Below are positions 16,614 to 26,360 of a stretch of DNA of 64,000 nt, piece by piece. Source of the stretch: Mageeibacillus indolicus UPII9-5 (GTDB lineage Bacteria > Bacillota > Clostridia > Saccharofermentanales > Fastidiosipilaceae); the NCBI RefSeq assembly GCF_000025225.2, contig NC_013895.2, forward strand, positions 1,550,001-1,614,000, written 5' to 3'. Within the stretch, counting starts at the first letter, position 1. The number at the start of each line of letters is the position of its first letter. A program made the position numbers and the translations under genes. Under the pieces are notes generated by a model. It was not told the DNA's origin. It ran no database searches and was given only the letters and a program-made list of their open reading frames with translations.

Positions 16614-18740
16614 TTACCGCGTGGGCGTGGGCATCCGTCCGTGTAAGCACCGCGCCAAAGCCGTCATACCACTGAGCAGCAAAGCGATGATTGCTGTCAA
16701 ACGGTATGCGAAGTAAATCCTTTCACCGGTCGCCGGTAAAGGAGCCAACGAGGCAGCCTCATCACTCCCTGTTAATGCGCGGGTTAAGTGCCAAGACGGC
16801 AGTCCAATCAAACTGGCCGGCTGCGGACACGGTAAATCGTCACCCGGTTCGCCACCTTCACAGTCCACCGGCAAAAATGGGAAGTTCGGCTTGAGAGGCT
16901 TCTCCGGTGGCTTGATAGGCTGCTCCGGCGGTCCCGGTTGCGGATAAGGATTTGCAACAAAAATTGCAAACACCGTCATATCATCATTCACGACAGTTGA
17001 ACCAGTAAATGTTGTTCCACCTTTGCCATCCGCAGCCGTATTCCATTCTTTAAAAACATAACCGTCCTTACTCGGTTCAGCTGGCATCGATTCCGTTGTC
17101 AGTTCATCACCATCAATTGAACTGGATTTTTGAACTCTAACATTCGCGTATAACCGATTATTGCTGATAAAACGCACTGCCACCAACTTTCTTCGCAGCA
17201 CAAACGTGACCGTTTTCTGAGTTGGATCTGTTTCCTTTTTATGTGCCGCGATCTCGACCTTGGCTTTACCTGCCGGGCTGAAAGGATCAGACCCTTCCTC
17301 AACCCATTCATAGCCCTGTGGCGGCGCGATATTCGGCTCTACCAGATATTCACCGGGGGCCAAATAAGCAAAACCTTCGGCCAAATAACCTGCTGCGCCT
17401 GGGAGCAAAGTGGTTGTTTCGGTCTGTATCATTTTCTGAAGGGCAGCTTTAGTGGGCGGCTCCGGATCTTCAGCGGTCAAAAGCTTATTACTGATGAGCT
17501 TGTTGCTGATGAGTTTATTTTGGGTGTAAAGCGCGAACGGCTTACCTGTCTCAAACTTATTTTGCAAGTCCTTGTAACGCACCACCAACCGAGTCGGCTC
17601 CGGCCGAAAGGTGAGATAGTAATGCTTTTCAGTCACAAGATTGTCGTCCTTGTCGCGGACAACCCCATAATCATAATTACCGATTTTTTGGGTGTTCGTT
17701 GCGGTAAATTGCCCGCCGGCAGGGGTATCAATGTCGTTGCCGTAGTAAAGATAACCCGGTATAGAAGTGCCGGTCAGTTCCTGCATGGTTGGCCGCGGCA
17801 CCGAGGTCTTCTTGGGATCCTGGTCAAAACTCAGAAGAGGCACAAAATAAGGGCTGAATGACTGATTGTTGGCAAATTTTATCCTGCTTATCACCTTTGC
17901 CGCTGTCAAATCCGGCAAATCCAGCCTTTTAAACGGTCTCGTGGAAAAATGGTCCGTTTCACCGGCACTGCGCTGGGGGATTTCACTTGAACCGGCGATA
18001 TTCACTGCCCAGCGATAAAATAGATCGTCTACGAAATGGAATTGAGCTGAGCATAATGGTACCCACGCATGATACCCAGGTGCAGCTGCACTGCCTTCAT
18101 AATTAAGGGATAGCCCCCCGAAGATAGCCTCATCATCTTTGCTCAAGTACATCGTCACATGGATAAAAGTTTGATTTTTTCTCATGTTGTATTTAATACT
18201 AATTTTTCGAGTTATATCGGAGCCGATTAGTCGGTTGTTTATTTCAAGCGTATACGGTATATTCCTTTTAGGAGCCTTATTATCGTCGAAATCCGTCGAG
18301 CCGTCCGGATACGTAAATTCGCGTGAGGATTTGTAAAGGCGTATTTCCCCATCACCGTCGTATACATCGTCTCTATCTACCCGCGGAATAAATATATAGA
18401 TATCTATTCTGCCTGGCCTGTTCATATAGGGAATTAATAATTCTTCATTTTCTTCAGTGTCGCCCACACCTTTCCCGTTGACAACCCTAAATTCCTTACC
18501 AGCCGGCGTCGAAAATGTCTTTACAATACAGGGAAAAGGATAAGCAGATTTGGTTTTATTTTGTAACTCATTCACTTCCGCAGCGGTAATCACCTCAGGG
18601 AAAGGATTGGTGACATTTTTGTCGCCGGTACAATCGTAAATTTCTTCAGTTTCGGCATTAATCCCGACCGGGATCACGCAAAATGCCAAACTCAAAGTAA
18701 AAAGTAAAGCGAATAAAATATTTTTCCGGTTATATTTCAT
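16614..18740 (-). CDS. LPXTG surface protein with an InlB-type repeat
   Basis: A 708-residue wall-anchored protein. Residues 1-29 form a signal peptide (FCVIPVGINA-ET). A large unrecognised ectodomain follows (about 30-390), then a SpaA/CnaB-like region (LAPGEYLVEPNIAPPQGYEW near 460-490), then one InlB B-repeat-like module (about 525-605, GYVFKEWNTAADG to DMTVFAIF). After a Pro/Lys-rich spacer the sorting signal LPATG is at 668-672, followed by a hydrophobic span and a basic tail. The InlB module is nearly the same as in the 8374-9975 and 59139-60974 proteins. GGGGGT lies ahead of the ATG, and TATAAT at 18766-18761 fits a -10 box, so it can be transcribed apart from the response regulator upstream. 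Confidence 0.88.
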   Translation of the reverse strand: MKYNRKNILFALLFTLSLAFCVIPVGINAETEEIYDCTGDKNVTNPFPEVITAAEVNELQNKTKSAYPFPCIVKTFSTPAGKEFRVVNGKGVGDTEENEELLIPYMNRPGRIDIYIFIPRVDRDDVYDGDGEIRLYKSSREFTYPDGSTDFDDNKAPKRNIPYTLEINNRLIGSDITRKISIKYNMRKNQTFIHVTMYLSKDDEAIFGGLSLNYEGSAAAPGYHAWVPLCSAQFHFVDDLFYRWAVNIAGSSEIPQRSAGETDHFSTRPFKRLDLPDLTAAKVISRIKFANNQSFSPYFVPLLSFDQDPKKTSVPRPTMQELTGTSIPGYLYYGNDIDTPAGGQFTATNTQKIGNYDYGVVRDKDDNLVTEKHYYLTFRPEPTRLVVRYKDLQNKFETGKPFALYTQNKLISNKLISNKLLTAEDPEPPTKAALQKMIQTETTTLLPGAAGYLAEGFAYLAPGEYLVEPNIAPPQGYEWVEEGSDPFSPAGKAKVEIAAHKKETDPTQKTVTFVLRRKLVAVRFISNNRLYANVRVQKSSSIDGDELTTESMPAEPSKDGYVFKEWNTAADGKGGTTFTGSTVVNDDMTVFAIFVANPYPQPGPPEQPIKPPEKPLKPNFPFLPVDCEGGEPGDDLPCPQPASLIGLPSWHLTRALTGSDEAASLAPLPATGERIYFAYRLTAIIALLLSGMTALARCLHGRMPTPTR

Positions 18741-18775
18741 ATATATTTTACCCCCGTCTGATTATACCCGAAAAT

Positions 18776-19516
18776 TTAATATTTTTGATACTCCGAGGGA
18801 GCACGACCAATAATTTTTTTGAAACTGCGACTGAAATAGCTGAGGTCAGAATAGCCTACCGCAATGGCAACCTCGGAAACGCGGCGGCGGCTGTCTTCCA
18901 ACATATAGGCGGCCACCTGCATTCGATAACGTATTAGATATTGCAAAACGGAGAGCGAAGTCTCCTCTTTGAAAACATGACTCAGGTGGCTTTCACTGAT
19001 TTTTAAATGCCCCGCAATATCACTAATGCTCAAAGTTTCCACCGCATATTGCTCAGCTATATATGCCATCGCCGATCGCACAATTTCCCCACAGTTCGCC
19101 GCCTGCGGCAAATCGCTCAAGCAACGGTTAATCGCCCGGTTCCGGATTTTACTTCCGGCAATTTTTTGAATCAACGCCTCAATCTCCCCGTCATGAAACG
19201 GCTTAAGCAAGTAGTCTACTGCCCGAACCAGCAATGCTTTACGCGCATAGTTGAATTCGCTGTAGGCCGTCAGAATAATGATCGCCACTTCCGAGTCAAT
19301 TTCACGGATTTTTTCTGCCATCGTCAGCCCGTCCATCAAAGGCATCTGTATGTCTGTAAGAACAATGTCGGCCGGTTCACGCTGAAATGCGGCAAGACCT
19401 TCGACCCCATTTTTAGCCTCCGCTTGAATAACGCAGCCGAGTGAAAGCCAATCAATTCCATTGACAATTCCCCGCCGAACCAAAGTTTCATCTTCAACTA
19501 CCAAAACTCGCAACAT
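18776..19516 (-). CDS. AraC-type response regulator (HptR/YesN-like)
   Basis: A 246-residue DNA-binding regulator. The N-terminal receiver domain has VVEDE acidic residues and the phospho-acceptor Asp55 in LTDIQMP, with the switch TAYSEF and Lys in LLKPF. A short linker leads to an AraC-type double helix-turn-helix at about 150-246 (LSISDIAGHLKISESHLSHVFKE and GYSDLSYFSRSFKK). The ATG at 19516 is preferred to a GTG at 19528 because GGGGA sits just upstream. It follows the histidine kinase gene by 57 bases and belongs to the binding protein-kinase-regulator operon. It probably activates the neighbouring ABC importer genes. Confidence 0.93.
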   Translation of the reverse strand: MLRVLVVEDETLVRRGIVNGIDWLSLGCVIQAEAKNGVEGLAAFQREPADIVLTDIQMPLMDGLTMAEKIREIDSEVAIIILTAYSEFNYARKALLVRAVDYLLKPFHDGEIEALIQKIAGSKIRNRAINRCLSDLPQAANCGEIVRSAMAYIAEQYAVETLSISDIAGHLKISESHLSHVFKEETSLSVLQYLIRYRMQVAAYMLEDSRRRVSEVAIAVGYSDLSYFSRSFKKIIGRAPSEYQKY

Positions 19517-19573
19517 ATTTTTCCCCACTTAGTCTCACTCACCACCGCATTTTTCGTCCGCTCCACCGACTGA

Positions 19574-21571
19574 TCAAGGCGAATTTTCTTCTTTCATCCC
19601 ATTGTGGAACTGATCAACAGGTTCGTTTCGCGGAACGGTAAACACAATTTCCGCACCATGGGGCAGACGATTGCCAATGTGCAAACCGGCCGCCTGACCG
19701 TAATGCAAACGTAAAATTGCGTCCACATTGTAAAGCCCTAAATGCCCCGTTCGCTCGGCGCGACGGCTCTGATAAAATTCGGCCAACTTTTCCGGCGAAA
19801 AGCCTTCACCCGTATCCGCAACCGTAATTTTTAAATTTTGAGTCGTAACTTCTGCTTTAATTATCACCGTTCCTTCATCACGATTTTTCAGGCCGTGCAG
19901 CAAAGAGTTTTCGACTAGTGGTTGCAAAATAAGCTTAGGTACAATTAAATTCATAGCCTCATCTTCTATCTTAAGTTCAAGGTGAAACTGATTTTCAAAG
20001 CGAATATTTTGTATTTCCAAATAATTCTCAACCAAAGCGATTTCTTTGGCTAATGGTACGAATTCTTCGCCCGAGATGCTGCTGCGGAGGATGTAAGCAA
20101 GGTCTGTCGCGATGGTGCTGATATCGGGGGCATGGTTGATTTTGCCCAACCATTTTACTGTATCCAACGTATTGTACAGGAAATGCGGATTTAGCTGCGA
20201 TTGCATCATGCGAATGCGAGTATCGTTAAGGCGTTTTTCCTGCTGCACACTCCGTTCTAAAGTTGTTGCCAGCTCAGCGGTCATCAGGTTAAATCGACTG
20301 CCCAGTTGTGCCACTTCATCGGTTCCGCTAACCTCCACCCGCGCCGACCAGTCACCGTTTTCTACCAACTTCATCTGTTCATTAAGTCGCGCTATCGGCC
20401 GGGCAAACTGCCGGCTGAATCGCCAAGCCGCAGCTAGGCACAGCAAAATACTCAAACAAATCACGATGCCTGTGGCCAAGCGCAGCTGTGGCACCACTTT
20501 GCCGCTGAAAGATTCATCGGAAAGCAGGGCCAAATAAAGTTTATGTCCGGGCAAATATTCAAAATAGCCCCCCGTTTCGGCTATCCAGTCCGCAGCCCGA
20601 CCGGCCGTGGCCGCCTGCCGTAATTCATACAGCGACTTAGCCCGGGTGAAACCGGTCGCCGCTCCTTGCTCAGCTCGCTCACACAAAATATTCCGCTTGT
20701 CCGCAGAGGCTGCCGGTGCAATTTTACCGATATGTCCAGCCTTCACCACGCAAGCCACCGGTTCCCAAAATTCGTCCAAGACCAGTAGACGGCTATGTGG
20801 CAAAATAGTCGGCTCTAGCAGTTCCTCTAAGTCTTGCCGGCGCAATTCGGCAACGGCAAAACCGACCGGTTGATCGTCATTGCCACGCAAAGCTACCGCC
20901 AACCGCAAACAAATCGTAGCCGACTCACGCTCAGCCCAACCGGCATGATCTACATCAACGTAACTCCCCCGCTTCCCTTCACGAACGATATTCAGCGGCT
21001 GCGCATTGCGTATGACAACTTGCTCGGACTTGACAGCCACGGCTAAAATTCCCCAATTTTTCGACAACACATCCGCATCTTCACCGTCTTTCAGCGACCG
21101 CTCCGTTCGCCGCGACAATTTATTCTCCTGCTCATTTCGCCCAATCTCGCTGCCGTCAACATTTAACAAACGATACCTCCCGGGCAACGACTCCCTATCC
21201 GCAAAAACTGCAAAAATCGCCGCCGCGTCTTGCGTCTGTTCCTGTGACACCTGCTGCGATTGCTGCTGTGCCTTCAGTTGCTGTCCATTTCTCGCCGCTC
21301 CTAGCCTTAGCTCACGGTTCTGTAATGCCTCACTCAGCGACGTGCTGCGTTTCATCGTCTCCATTTTTTCGCGCATACCATCCAACGCCGGGACAAGCCG
21401 GCCACGGGCAGCTGCCAGTTGCGCAGTTGTGTTGGATTTTGCATAATTCAGTGTCGCTAGCCGAAAATCGCTCAGCAAAAAAATCAGACTGAGCACCAAC
21501 GGCAAGAAACCGGTCACCATAAATGCCAGTAAAAACTTGCGGCGTAATTTTACCCCATGCTTTATGCTCAT
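19574..21571 (-). CDS. Sensor histidine kinase (HptS/YesM-like)
   Basis: A 665-residue membrane kinase. An N-terminal transmembrane helix (FLLAFMVTGFLPLVLSLIF) and a second one near residue 360 (GIVICLSILLCLAAAW) flank a large extracellular sensing region. A HAMP domain (ARLNEQMKLVENGDW), a coiled coil and a His_kinase domain follow, with the phospho-accepting His in QLNPHFLYNTLD. The ATPase part shows ILQPLVENSLLHG and ADTGEGF. This is the YesM/HptS class. Its ATG at 21571 overlaps the stop of the binding-protein gene as ATGA, so the sensor is made together with its presumed ligand-binding partner. Confidence 0.93.
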   Translation of the reverse strand: MSIKHGVKLRRKFLLAFMVTGFLPLVLSLIFLLSDFRLATLNYAKSNTTAQLAAARGRLVPALDGMREKMETMKRSTSLSEALQNRELRLGAARNGQQLKAQQQSQQVSQEQTQDAAAIFAVFADRESLPGRYRLLNVDGSEIGRNEQENKLSRRTERSLKDGEDADVLSKNWGILAVAVKSEQVVIRNAQPLNIVREGKRGSYVDVDHAGWAERESATICLRLAVALRGNDDQPVGFAVAELRRQDLEELLEPTILPHSRLLVLDEFWEPVACVVKAGHIGKIAPAASADKRNILCERAEQGAATGFTRAKSLYELRQAATAGRAADWIAETGGYFEYLPGHKLYLALLSDESFSGKVVPQLRLATGIVICLSILLCLAAAWRFSRQFARPIARLNEQMKLVENGDWSARVEVSGTDEVAQLGSRFNLMTAELATTLERSVQQEKRLNDTRIRMMQSQLNPHFLYNTLDTVKWLGKINHAPDISTIATDLAYILRSSISGEEFVPLAKEIALVENYLEIQNIRFENQFHLELKIEDEAMNLIVPKLILQPLVENSLLHGLKNRDEGTVIIKAEVTTQNLKITVADTGEGFSPEKLAEFYQSRRAERTGHLGLYNVDAILRLHYGQAAGLHIGNRLPHGAEIVFTVPRNEPVDQFHNGMKEENSP

Positions 21572-22599
21572 TTTTCTGCCACCCGTCCGGCAATCGACCG
21601 CCACAATTTAGCCACCAACCGCTGTTGAGAGGCGGCCTGCTGAATATCATAGCCGCGCAGCTTAAGTTCCCGATACGACGGCCTGCCTGCCGGGTCCGGC
21701 AAAGCCTTGCGCACCGTCCGCCGCCGTGCATTTTCAGTAAGATACCTCTGCACCGGCAAAGAACTTAAGTAATCAATAAATTTTGCGGCCGCAGCAGCAT
21801 GAGCTGAGTTTTTAACGATTGCGCTTCCATCCGGCACCACCGTAGTACCATCAGGTGGATAAAAAATCTGGATATCTTTATTTCGCGCTTGCAGCTCATA
21901 AGCCGCCGCTTCCGAAAGGATGCCGAGCGCCTTCTCATCAGAGGCCACGGCTTCGCCTACCGCCGCTTCCGAATCGTACAACTTCCCTTTCAAATTTAAA
22001 AGCAGCGCCGCAATATTTTTTTCATATTTTTCCGAATTGATAGCCAGAAAAGTCTGCAGCACCGTATAATATATCGCGCAGTTCATCGGATCCCCCATGG
22101 CGATCCGCCCCTTAAAAGCCGGATTCAGTAAGTCGTTCCAACCGAAAAGCTCTGTCAGGCCGACAAGGCGGGGATTATAGACAAAAACGAGAGGATTTAT
22201 CAAAAATGGCGTAACTATTTTTTCGTAAGGCTTACTGTGCAACAAAAAATTCAATGTTTCCGGCGTTTCATAAACGGCAAAAAATTCCTTGTAAGCCAGT
22301 AAAGTATCAACTCCACCGCCGAACATGACATCCGCCGTCGGAGTGGGAGCTTCCGCTTTGATGCGCTCTAGCAGGTCAATGGCTTCCCCTTCAACCGGTT
22401 CCACCCAAATGCCGGTTTTATATTGAAATTCTTTGATTATAGGAGCGTAAATCGATGCCGGATAGGAGGTATAAACAGTCAAACTGTCGACCGGATGAGG
22501 CACGTCCGAAACAGCAATATGCCCACTCAAACTGCCGCAAGCCGTTAGCAGACACGTCCAGAGACACAGCCAAAACTTTAACCGTAACGAGCGTTTCAT
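21568..22599 (-). CDS. HptA/AfuA-like solute-binding lipoprotein of a three-component sensor
   Basis: A 343-residue exported protein with lipobox LLTACGS. It resembles the AfuA/HptA binding fold: LTVYTSYPASIYAPIIKEF start, then LLNPAFKGRIAMGDPMNCAIYY and FYPPDGTTVVPDGSAIVKN. In Staphylococcus HptA works with the HptS kinase and HptR regulator to sense glucose-6-phosphate. The order here, binding protein then kinase then AraC regulator with ATGA coupling, is the same design. It is therefore probably a sensor subunit rather than the transport protein, which is encoded separately at 26361-27731. A TATAAT box lies about 35 bases upstream of the ATG. Confidence 0.88.
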   Translation of the reverse strand: MKRSLRLKFWLCLWTCLLTACGSLSGHIAVSDVPHPVDSLTVYTSYPASIYAPIIKEFQYKTGIWVEPVEGEAIDLLERIKAEAPTPTADVMFGGGVDTLLAYKEFFAVYETPETLNFLLHSKPYEKIVTPFLINPLVFVYNPRLVGLTELFGWNDLLNPAFKGRIAMGDPMNCAIYYTVLQTFLAINSEKYEKNIAALLLNLKGKLYDSEAAVGEAVASDEKALGILSEAAAYELQARNKDIQIFYPPDGTTVVPDGSAIVKNSAHAAAAAKFIDYLSSLPVQRYLTENARRRTVRKALPDPAGRPSYRELKLRGYDIQQAASQQRLVAKLWRSIAGRVAEK

Positions 22600-22634
22600 A
22601 CACCCTCCCTCTGCTAATGAAGTATATACTTAAT

Positions 22635-22664
22635 ATTATACAGCAACACAGAACAATACAACAA
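22635..22664 (-). promoter_or_regulatory. Predicted promoter of the binding protein-kinase-regulator operon
   Basis: Minus-strand TTGTTG (22664-22659), 18-base spacer, perfect TATAAT (22640-22635). The palindrome AGTATATACT at 22621-22630 lies at the expected start point. The -35 overlaps the tail of the upstream terminator. Confidence 0.45.
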
Positions 22665-22696
22665 AGTCCGGCCGCGACAAATTGCCCGACCGGACT
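22665..22696 (-). terminator. Terminator-like hairpin after the ABC ATPase gene
   Basis: AGTCCGG and CCGGACT (22690-22696 and 22665-22671) pair around an 18-base loop just past the ATPase stop codon, followed on the minus strand by a T-rich but interrupted TTTGTTG tail. Confidence 0.5.
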
Positions 22697-22717
22697 CTGA
22701 ACATAGGTGACTTATCT

Positions 22718-24361
22718 TTAATTCACCGATAATTCGCCCAAAGTAATGCGGCGCCCGTTTTGCCGGCTGAACAGACAGACCCGACTACCAACTATATCAA
22801 AATTAACTTTGCTACCGATTTCATACAAAATACCGCCGAACACAACCGCCGTCAATAAGAAATTGCCAACCCGAATAATAACAGTTGTTTCCATACCGGT
22901 AGGCATCGCGCTGTACACCTCGCCGGTAAGCTTGCCATCCGGATTGAGCTTAATTTGCTCCGGTCTTACGCCGATAACGAAATCTTCCCGGGTCACCTCA
23001 GTCGGCGACGTAACCGTCGGCTCTTCCACCATAGCGATGTTATATTTAAACAAAGTATCTTTGTTACCTTTCGCCACATAACCTTTACGGGCAGCTTTTT
23101 CACTTAATTTTGCTTTTTTTGCCGCCTCCGCGCGATCATACTCGGCATACCAGGCCTCAAGATCAAGCGGTTCAACCGGAGTGAAACACATCTTCCGTCC
23201 CGCCCAAGCTTCCAAGGCCAGCTTGCCGTCAGCAGATACTTTACCTTTGGCTTCAATAAGGTTGATTGACGGATTGCCGACGAAATCAGCGGCGAAAATG
23301 TTTTCCGGATAATTATAGACATTCAGGGGCACATCGTATTGCTGTAAATTACCGTTTTCAATAAGGCAAATTTTTGAGGCCAAGGTCATCGCTTCCATCT
23401 GGTCATGTGTCACATAAATGAAAGTCGAGCCGGTTTCAAGATGCAAACGTTGGAGTTCTGAACGCATTTCCAGCCGCAATTTGGCATCAAGATTGGAAAG
23501 AGGTTCGTCCATAAATAAAACTTTCGGTTCTGGAGCCAAAGTACGGGCAATTGCCACGCGCTGTTGTTGACCGCCGGACAATTCAGCCGGATAGCGTTCC
23601 ATGAACATACCGATTTTGACGATTCGTGCGACCCGGCGCACGGTCAAATCTATTTCTTCTTTGGTCAGTTTGCGCGTCTCGGTAACCGGCTTGCCATCTT
23701 TTAGGCAACAGAAATCCTCCGTCCATGTATACCCAGCTGCCGCGGCCTTGTTTTTTTCCGCTTGCAAATCAGCTTCCAAACGGGTCAATCTGGTTGCTGC
23801 TGCAGCTCGGACATCATTTTCCTCATGCAGTTTGTAACTCCACAGTTCTTTGGCGGCCGACATAGAAATCTCATACTTGTCGATCAAACGGATCAAGGCC
23901 CGTTTTTGATCAACCCGGCCGCGATTGTCCGCGCTTTCCAAGATGATATCACGGATTTCTTCCGGTTTGGCCAAGGCCTTAATCAGGCCGCTCAGCCGTA
24001 CCGCCGTCATATTGCGCACCGGCAACTCCTCTTTGACATTTTTCAGACCAAAAGAAATATTGTCGTACACCGTCATATTTGGCCACAACGCGTAGTTTTG
24101 GAACAAGAATCCAACCTTGCGTTTGTTAGCCGGAATATTGATACCGGCAGCTGAGTCAAAAACGACCGTATCACCAATGGTTATCCGCCCTTCGGTAGGG
24201 GTCTCCAAACCCGCAATCATGCGCAAAGTGGTGGTTTTGCCGCAGCCGGAAGGTCCCAGCAGCGTGACAAAAGCATTGTCCTCGATAACCATGCTCAAAT
24301 CGTCCACGGCATAAAAGTTTTTCCAATGTTTAGTTATGTTGGTCAGTTCAATTCTCGGCAT
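22718..24361 (-). CDS. ABC transporter ATP-binding protein with a large helical-domain insertion
   Basis: A 547-residue ATPase, far longer than the usual 350-380. Walker A GPSGCGKTT is at 36-44, the Q-loop glutamine at about 88 (LFQNYALWP), the signature LSGGQQQR at 261 and Walker B VLFMDEPLSNLD at 281. The gap between Q-loop and signature is about 173 residues instead of near 50, so some 120 extra residues (about 112-235, rich in Lys, Glu and Ala and predicted helical, with YTWTEDFCCLKDGKP) are inserted in the helical subdomain. All catalytic motifs remain intact. The C-terminal TOBE-like region (about 430-547) is normal. The gene lies 4 bases after the permease gene. Its role is to energise that permease. 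Confidence 0.92.
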   Translation of the reverse strand: MPRIELTNITKHWKNFYAVDDLSMVIEDNAFVTLLGPSGCGKTTTLRMIAGLETPTEGRITIGDTVVFDSAAGINIPANKRKVGFLFQNYALWPNMTVYDNISFGLKNVKEELPVRNMTAVRLSGLIKALAKPEEIRDIILESADNRGRVDQKRALIRLIDKYEISMSAAKELWSYKLHEENDVRAAAATRLTRLEADLQAEKNKAAAAGYTWTEDFCCLKDGKPVTETRKLTKEEIDLTVRRVARIVKIGMFMERYPAELSGGQQQRVAIARTLAPEPKVLFMDEPLSNLDAKLRLEMRSELQRLHLETGSTFIYVTHDQMEAMTLASKICLIENGNLQQYDVPLNVYNYPENIFAADFVGNPSINLIEAKGKVSADGKLALEAWAGRKMCFTPVEPLDLEAWYAEYDRAEAAKKAKLSEKAARKGYVAKGNKDTLFKYNIAMVEEPTVTSPTEVTREDFVIGVRPEQIKLNPDGKLTGEVYSAMPTGMETTVIIRVGNFLLTAVVFGGILYEIGSKVNFDIVGSRVCLFSRQNGRRITLGELSVN

Positions 24362-24365
24362 TGCC

Positions 24366-26189
24366 TTATCCTCCTATACCCTTGTCCAAGCTTGTTCTCG
24401 TAGCTTTGTTGACCAAGGAGTTTACAATTAAAATAGTTATGATCAATATTAAATTGATTCCACTTGAAAATGCGTAAAGTCCCATCTCGTCAAAATAGTC
24501 AAGTGTCGTCGACAGAATAAATCCTTGTACGCAGAGCAGCATGAACAAAGATAATTCACGCAAACAAGTCATGAACGGCAGCATGAAACCGTTGATGATC
24601 GATGATTTTTGAATTGGAATAATAATTTTTATCATCCGCTTAAACCACGGAACATCTTGAATAATTGCCGCTTCTTCAATTTCGCCCGAAAGCTGTAACA
24701 TTGAATTTAGCGCACTACGGCTGGCGAACGGAATGTACTTGATTGTACCGGCAAGGATCAGCAAAGTATAGGTATTAAAAAGGTTGACATGCCGATTGGA
24801 AAACAAAATGAAGAACGCTGCGCCAACCGCAATTGACGGCATCAAATAGGGCAGGAAAGCCACCGAATTGACGTAATTGGCCCATTTGCTGCGCCTTTTT
24901 TTCGCTACCGCATAGCCGATCATGGTACCTATACTACCGGCAATGAGCGAGCAGCAGATCGCAAGCCACAAAGTACCTTTGAAAGCTTGCCATATCGTGT
25001 CATTGTACAAGATACCCGACTGGCCAAACATCGCGCTGTTACCGGCAGCCGCTGTCCACCATTTGAAAGTCAAATTGGCCGTGTCGCCCGTGTACAGGAA
25101 TGAATAGTCGCCAGGATTCGGCAGTAAAGTTTCAAATCCGAAAGAAATAATCGGAAACACGCCGGTAAAGAAAGTAAGTACAACGATGACAGTGGCCGAC
25201 AAATAACGACCGACTCTGCCCAAATTAATTTTGGAAGATTGCCCCGATTTTCCCGTGACCGTCGTATAATTTTTGCGCGACCGCAGAGAAAGAACATTCA
25301 GCAGCATAATTGCTACGCCGAAGACCATCATAACTATCGCTAAAACACCCGCTTCACCGGGATAACGCGAATTCATCGAAACATATTTAGTCGCCAACGT
25401 GGTTAAATTCAGGTAATGCGGCACTGGATACGATCCCATAGCAGAGCCAAAAACCAGCAAAACGGTAGATAAAATCGCCGGTTTGATCATCGGCAAAGTT
25501 ATCTTGGTCATAATCTTCCACTTAGGCGTGTCTAGAATCGTTGCTGCCTCTTCCAAATTAGCATCCATATTGCGGAAAATACCACCAATCAGAATGTAAG
25601 CAAACGGCGCATAATGCAATCCCAAAACAACGATCGACGGGAAAAGACCGGTACACCACCAGAGCGGCATTTCTACGCCAAAAAGCGCTGCCATCAAACC
25701 GTTCGACGTTCCCGTAACCGCGTTGGAATTAAATAAATTTTGCCATACGTTAGCCAAAGTCCATTGCGGCATGATATAGGGGAAGATGAATATGGCACTG
25801 ATGTATTTGCGGAAAGCCATATTGGTCCGAGTGATGAAAAAGGCCACCAGCCCACCAAAAATAATGGCGAAAGCACAGGTTCCGATAGCTAAAAACAAGG
25901 TGTTCAATAGGGGTTCCCAAAGGTTCATTTTTGCCAAAGGCCCGGTGAACAAATCGATATAGCTGACCAGAGTATAGCCGAAGTCCCGCCCCGTCAGGTG
26001 AGCGTCAATCGTGCCAGGATGAATTTTTATCGTATCTTCGATGATAGCTATGATCGGAGCTACTGTGGTGACTGTCAAAACCGCCCCGAGCAACAGCAGG
26101 ATTATATTGTACGGTTCTCGCAGATAAGTCTTAAGCTTGTTATAAACCAGTGTTTTTTTGCTTACGGGTAATGCTTGTAATGTATTCAT
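24366..26189 (-). CDS. AfuB-type ABC transporter permease (fused double domain)
   Basis: A 607-residue integral membrane protein with about 12 transmembrane segments and two permease domains. The EAA loops are EEAATILDTPKWK with LPMIKPAILS (first half) and EEAAIIQDVPWFKR with IIPIQKSSI (second half). Same architecture as the permease at 200-1864 but only distantly similar. It follows the binding protein gene after a terminator-like hairpin and precedes the ATPase gene by 4 bases. The transported substrate is unknown. Proximity to the HptRSA-like genes suggests phosphorylated sugars. Confidence 0.92.
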   Translation of the reverse strand: MNTLQALPVSKKTLVYNKLKTYLREPYNIILLLLGAVLTVTTVAPIIAIIEDTIKIHPGTIDAHLTGRDFGYTLVSYIDLFTGPLAKMNLWEPLLNTLFLAIGTCAFAIIFGGLVAFFITRTNMAFRKYISAIFIFPYIMPQWTLANVWQNLFNSNAVTGTSNGLMAALFGVEMPLWWCTGLFPSIVVLGLHYAPFAYILIGGIFRNMDANLEEAATILDTPKWKIMTKITLPMIKPAILSTVLLVFGSAMGSYPVPHYLNLTTLATKYVSMNSRYPGEAGVLAIVMMVFGVAIMLLNVLSLRSRKNYTTVTGKSGQSSKINLGRVGRYLSATVIVVLTFFTGVFPIISFGFETLLPNPGDYSFLYTGDTANLTFKWWTAAAGNSAMFGQSGILYNDTIWQAFKGTLWLAICCSLIAGSIGTMIGYAVAKKRRSKWANYVNSVAFLPYLMPSIAVGAAFFILFSNRHVNLFNTYTLLILAGTIKYIPFASRSALNSMLQLSGEIEEAAIIQDVPWFKRMIKIIIPIQKSSIINGFMLPFMTCLRELSLFMLLCVQGFILSTTLDYFDEMGLYAFSSGINLILIITILIVNSLVNKATRTSLDKGIGG

Positions 26190-26269
26190 TTAAATCTCCT
26201 TCTCTGTCCGGTTATCGCATTACCGATGGTCGCGTTCCGGCGGCGGGCAGGCTGTAAGCATTGAGAAGA

Positions 26270-26302
26270 AAAACACCCGAGAGTGCGGCCTCCGGGTGTT
26301 TT
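26270..26302 (-). terminator. Intercistronic terminator between binding protein and permease
   Basis: AAAACACCCG and CGGGTGTTTT (26270-26279 and 26293-26302) form a perfect 10-bp stem with a 13-base loop; on the minus strand TTTTTCTTC follows. Partial read-through would give more binding protein than permease. Confidence 0.75.
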
Positions 26303-26360
26303 CCCTAAAACTCAAGCCGTTGAGCCGTCGTTAGCCGAAGCGGCAGAACTGTTCTTCGTA

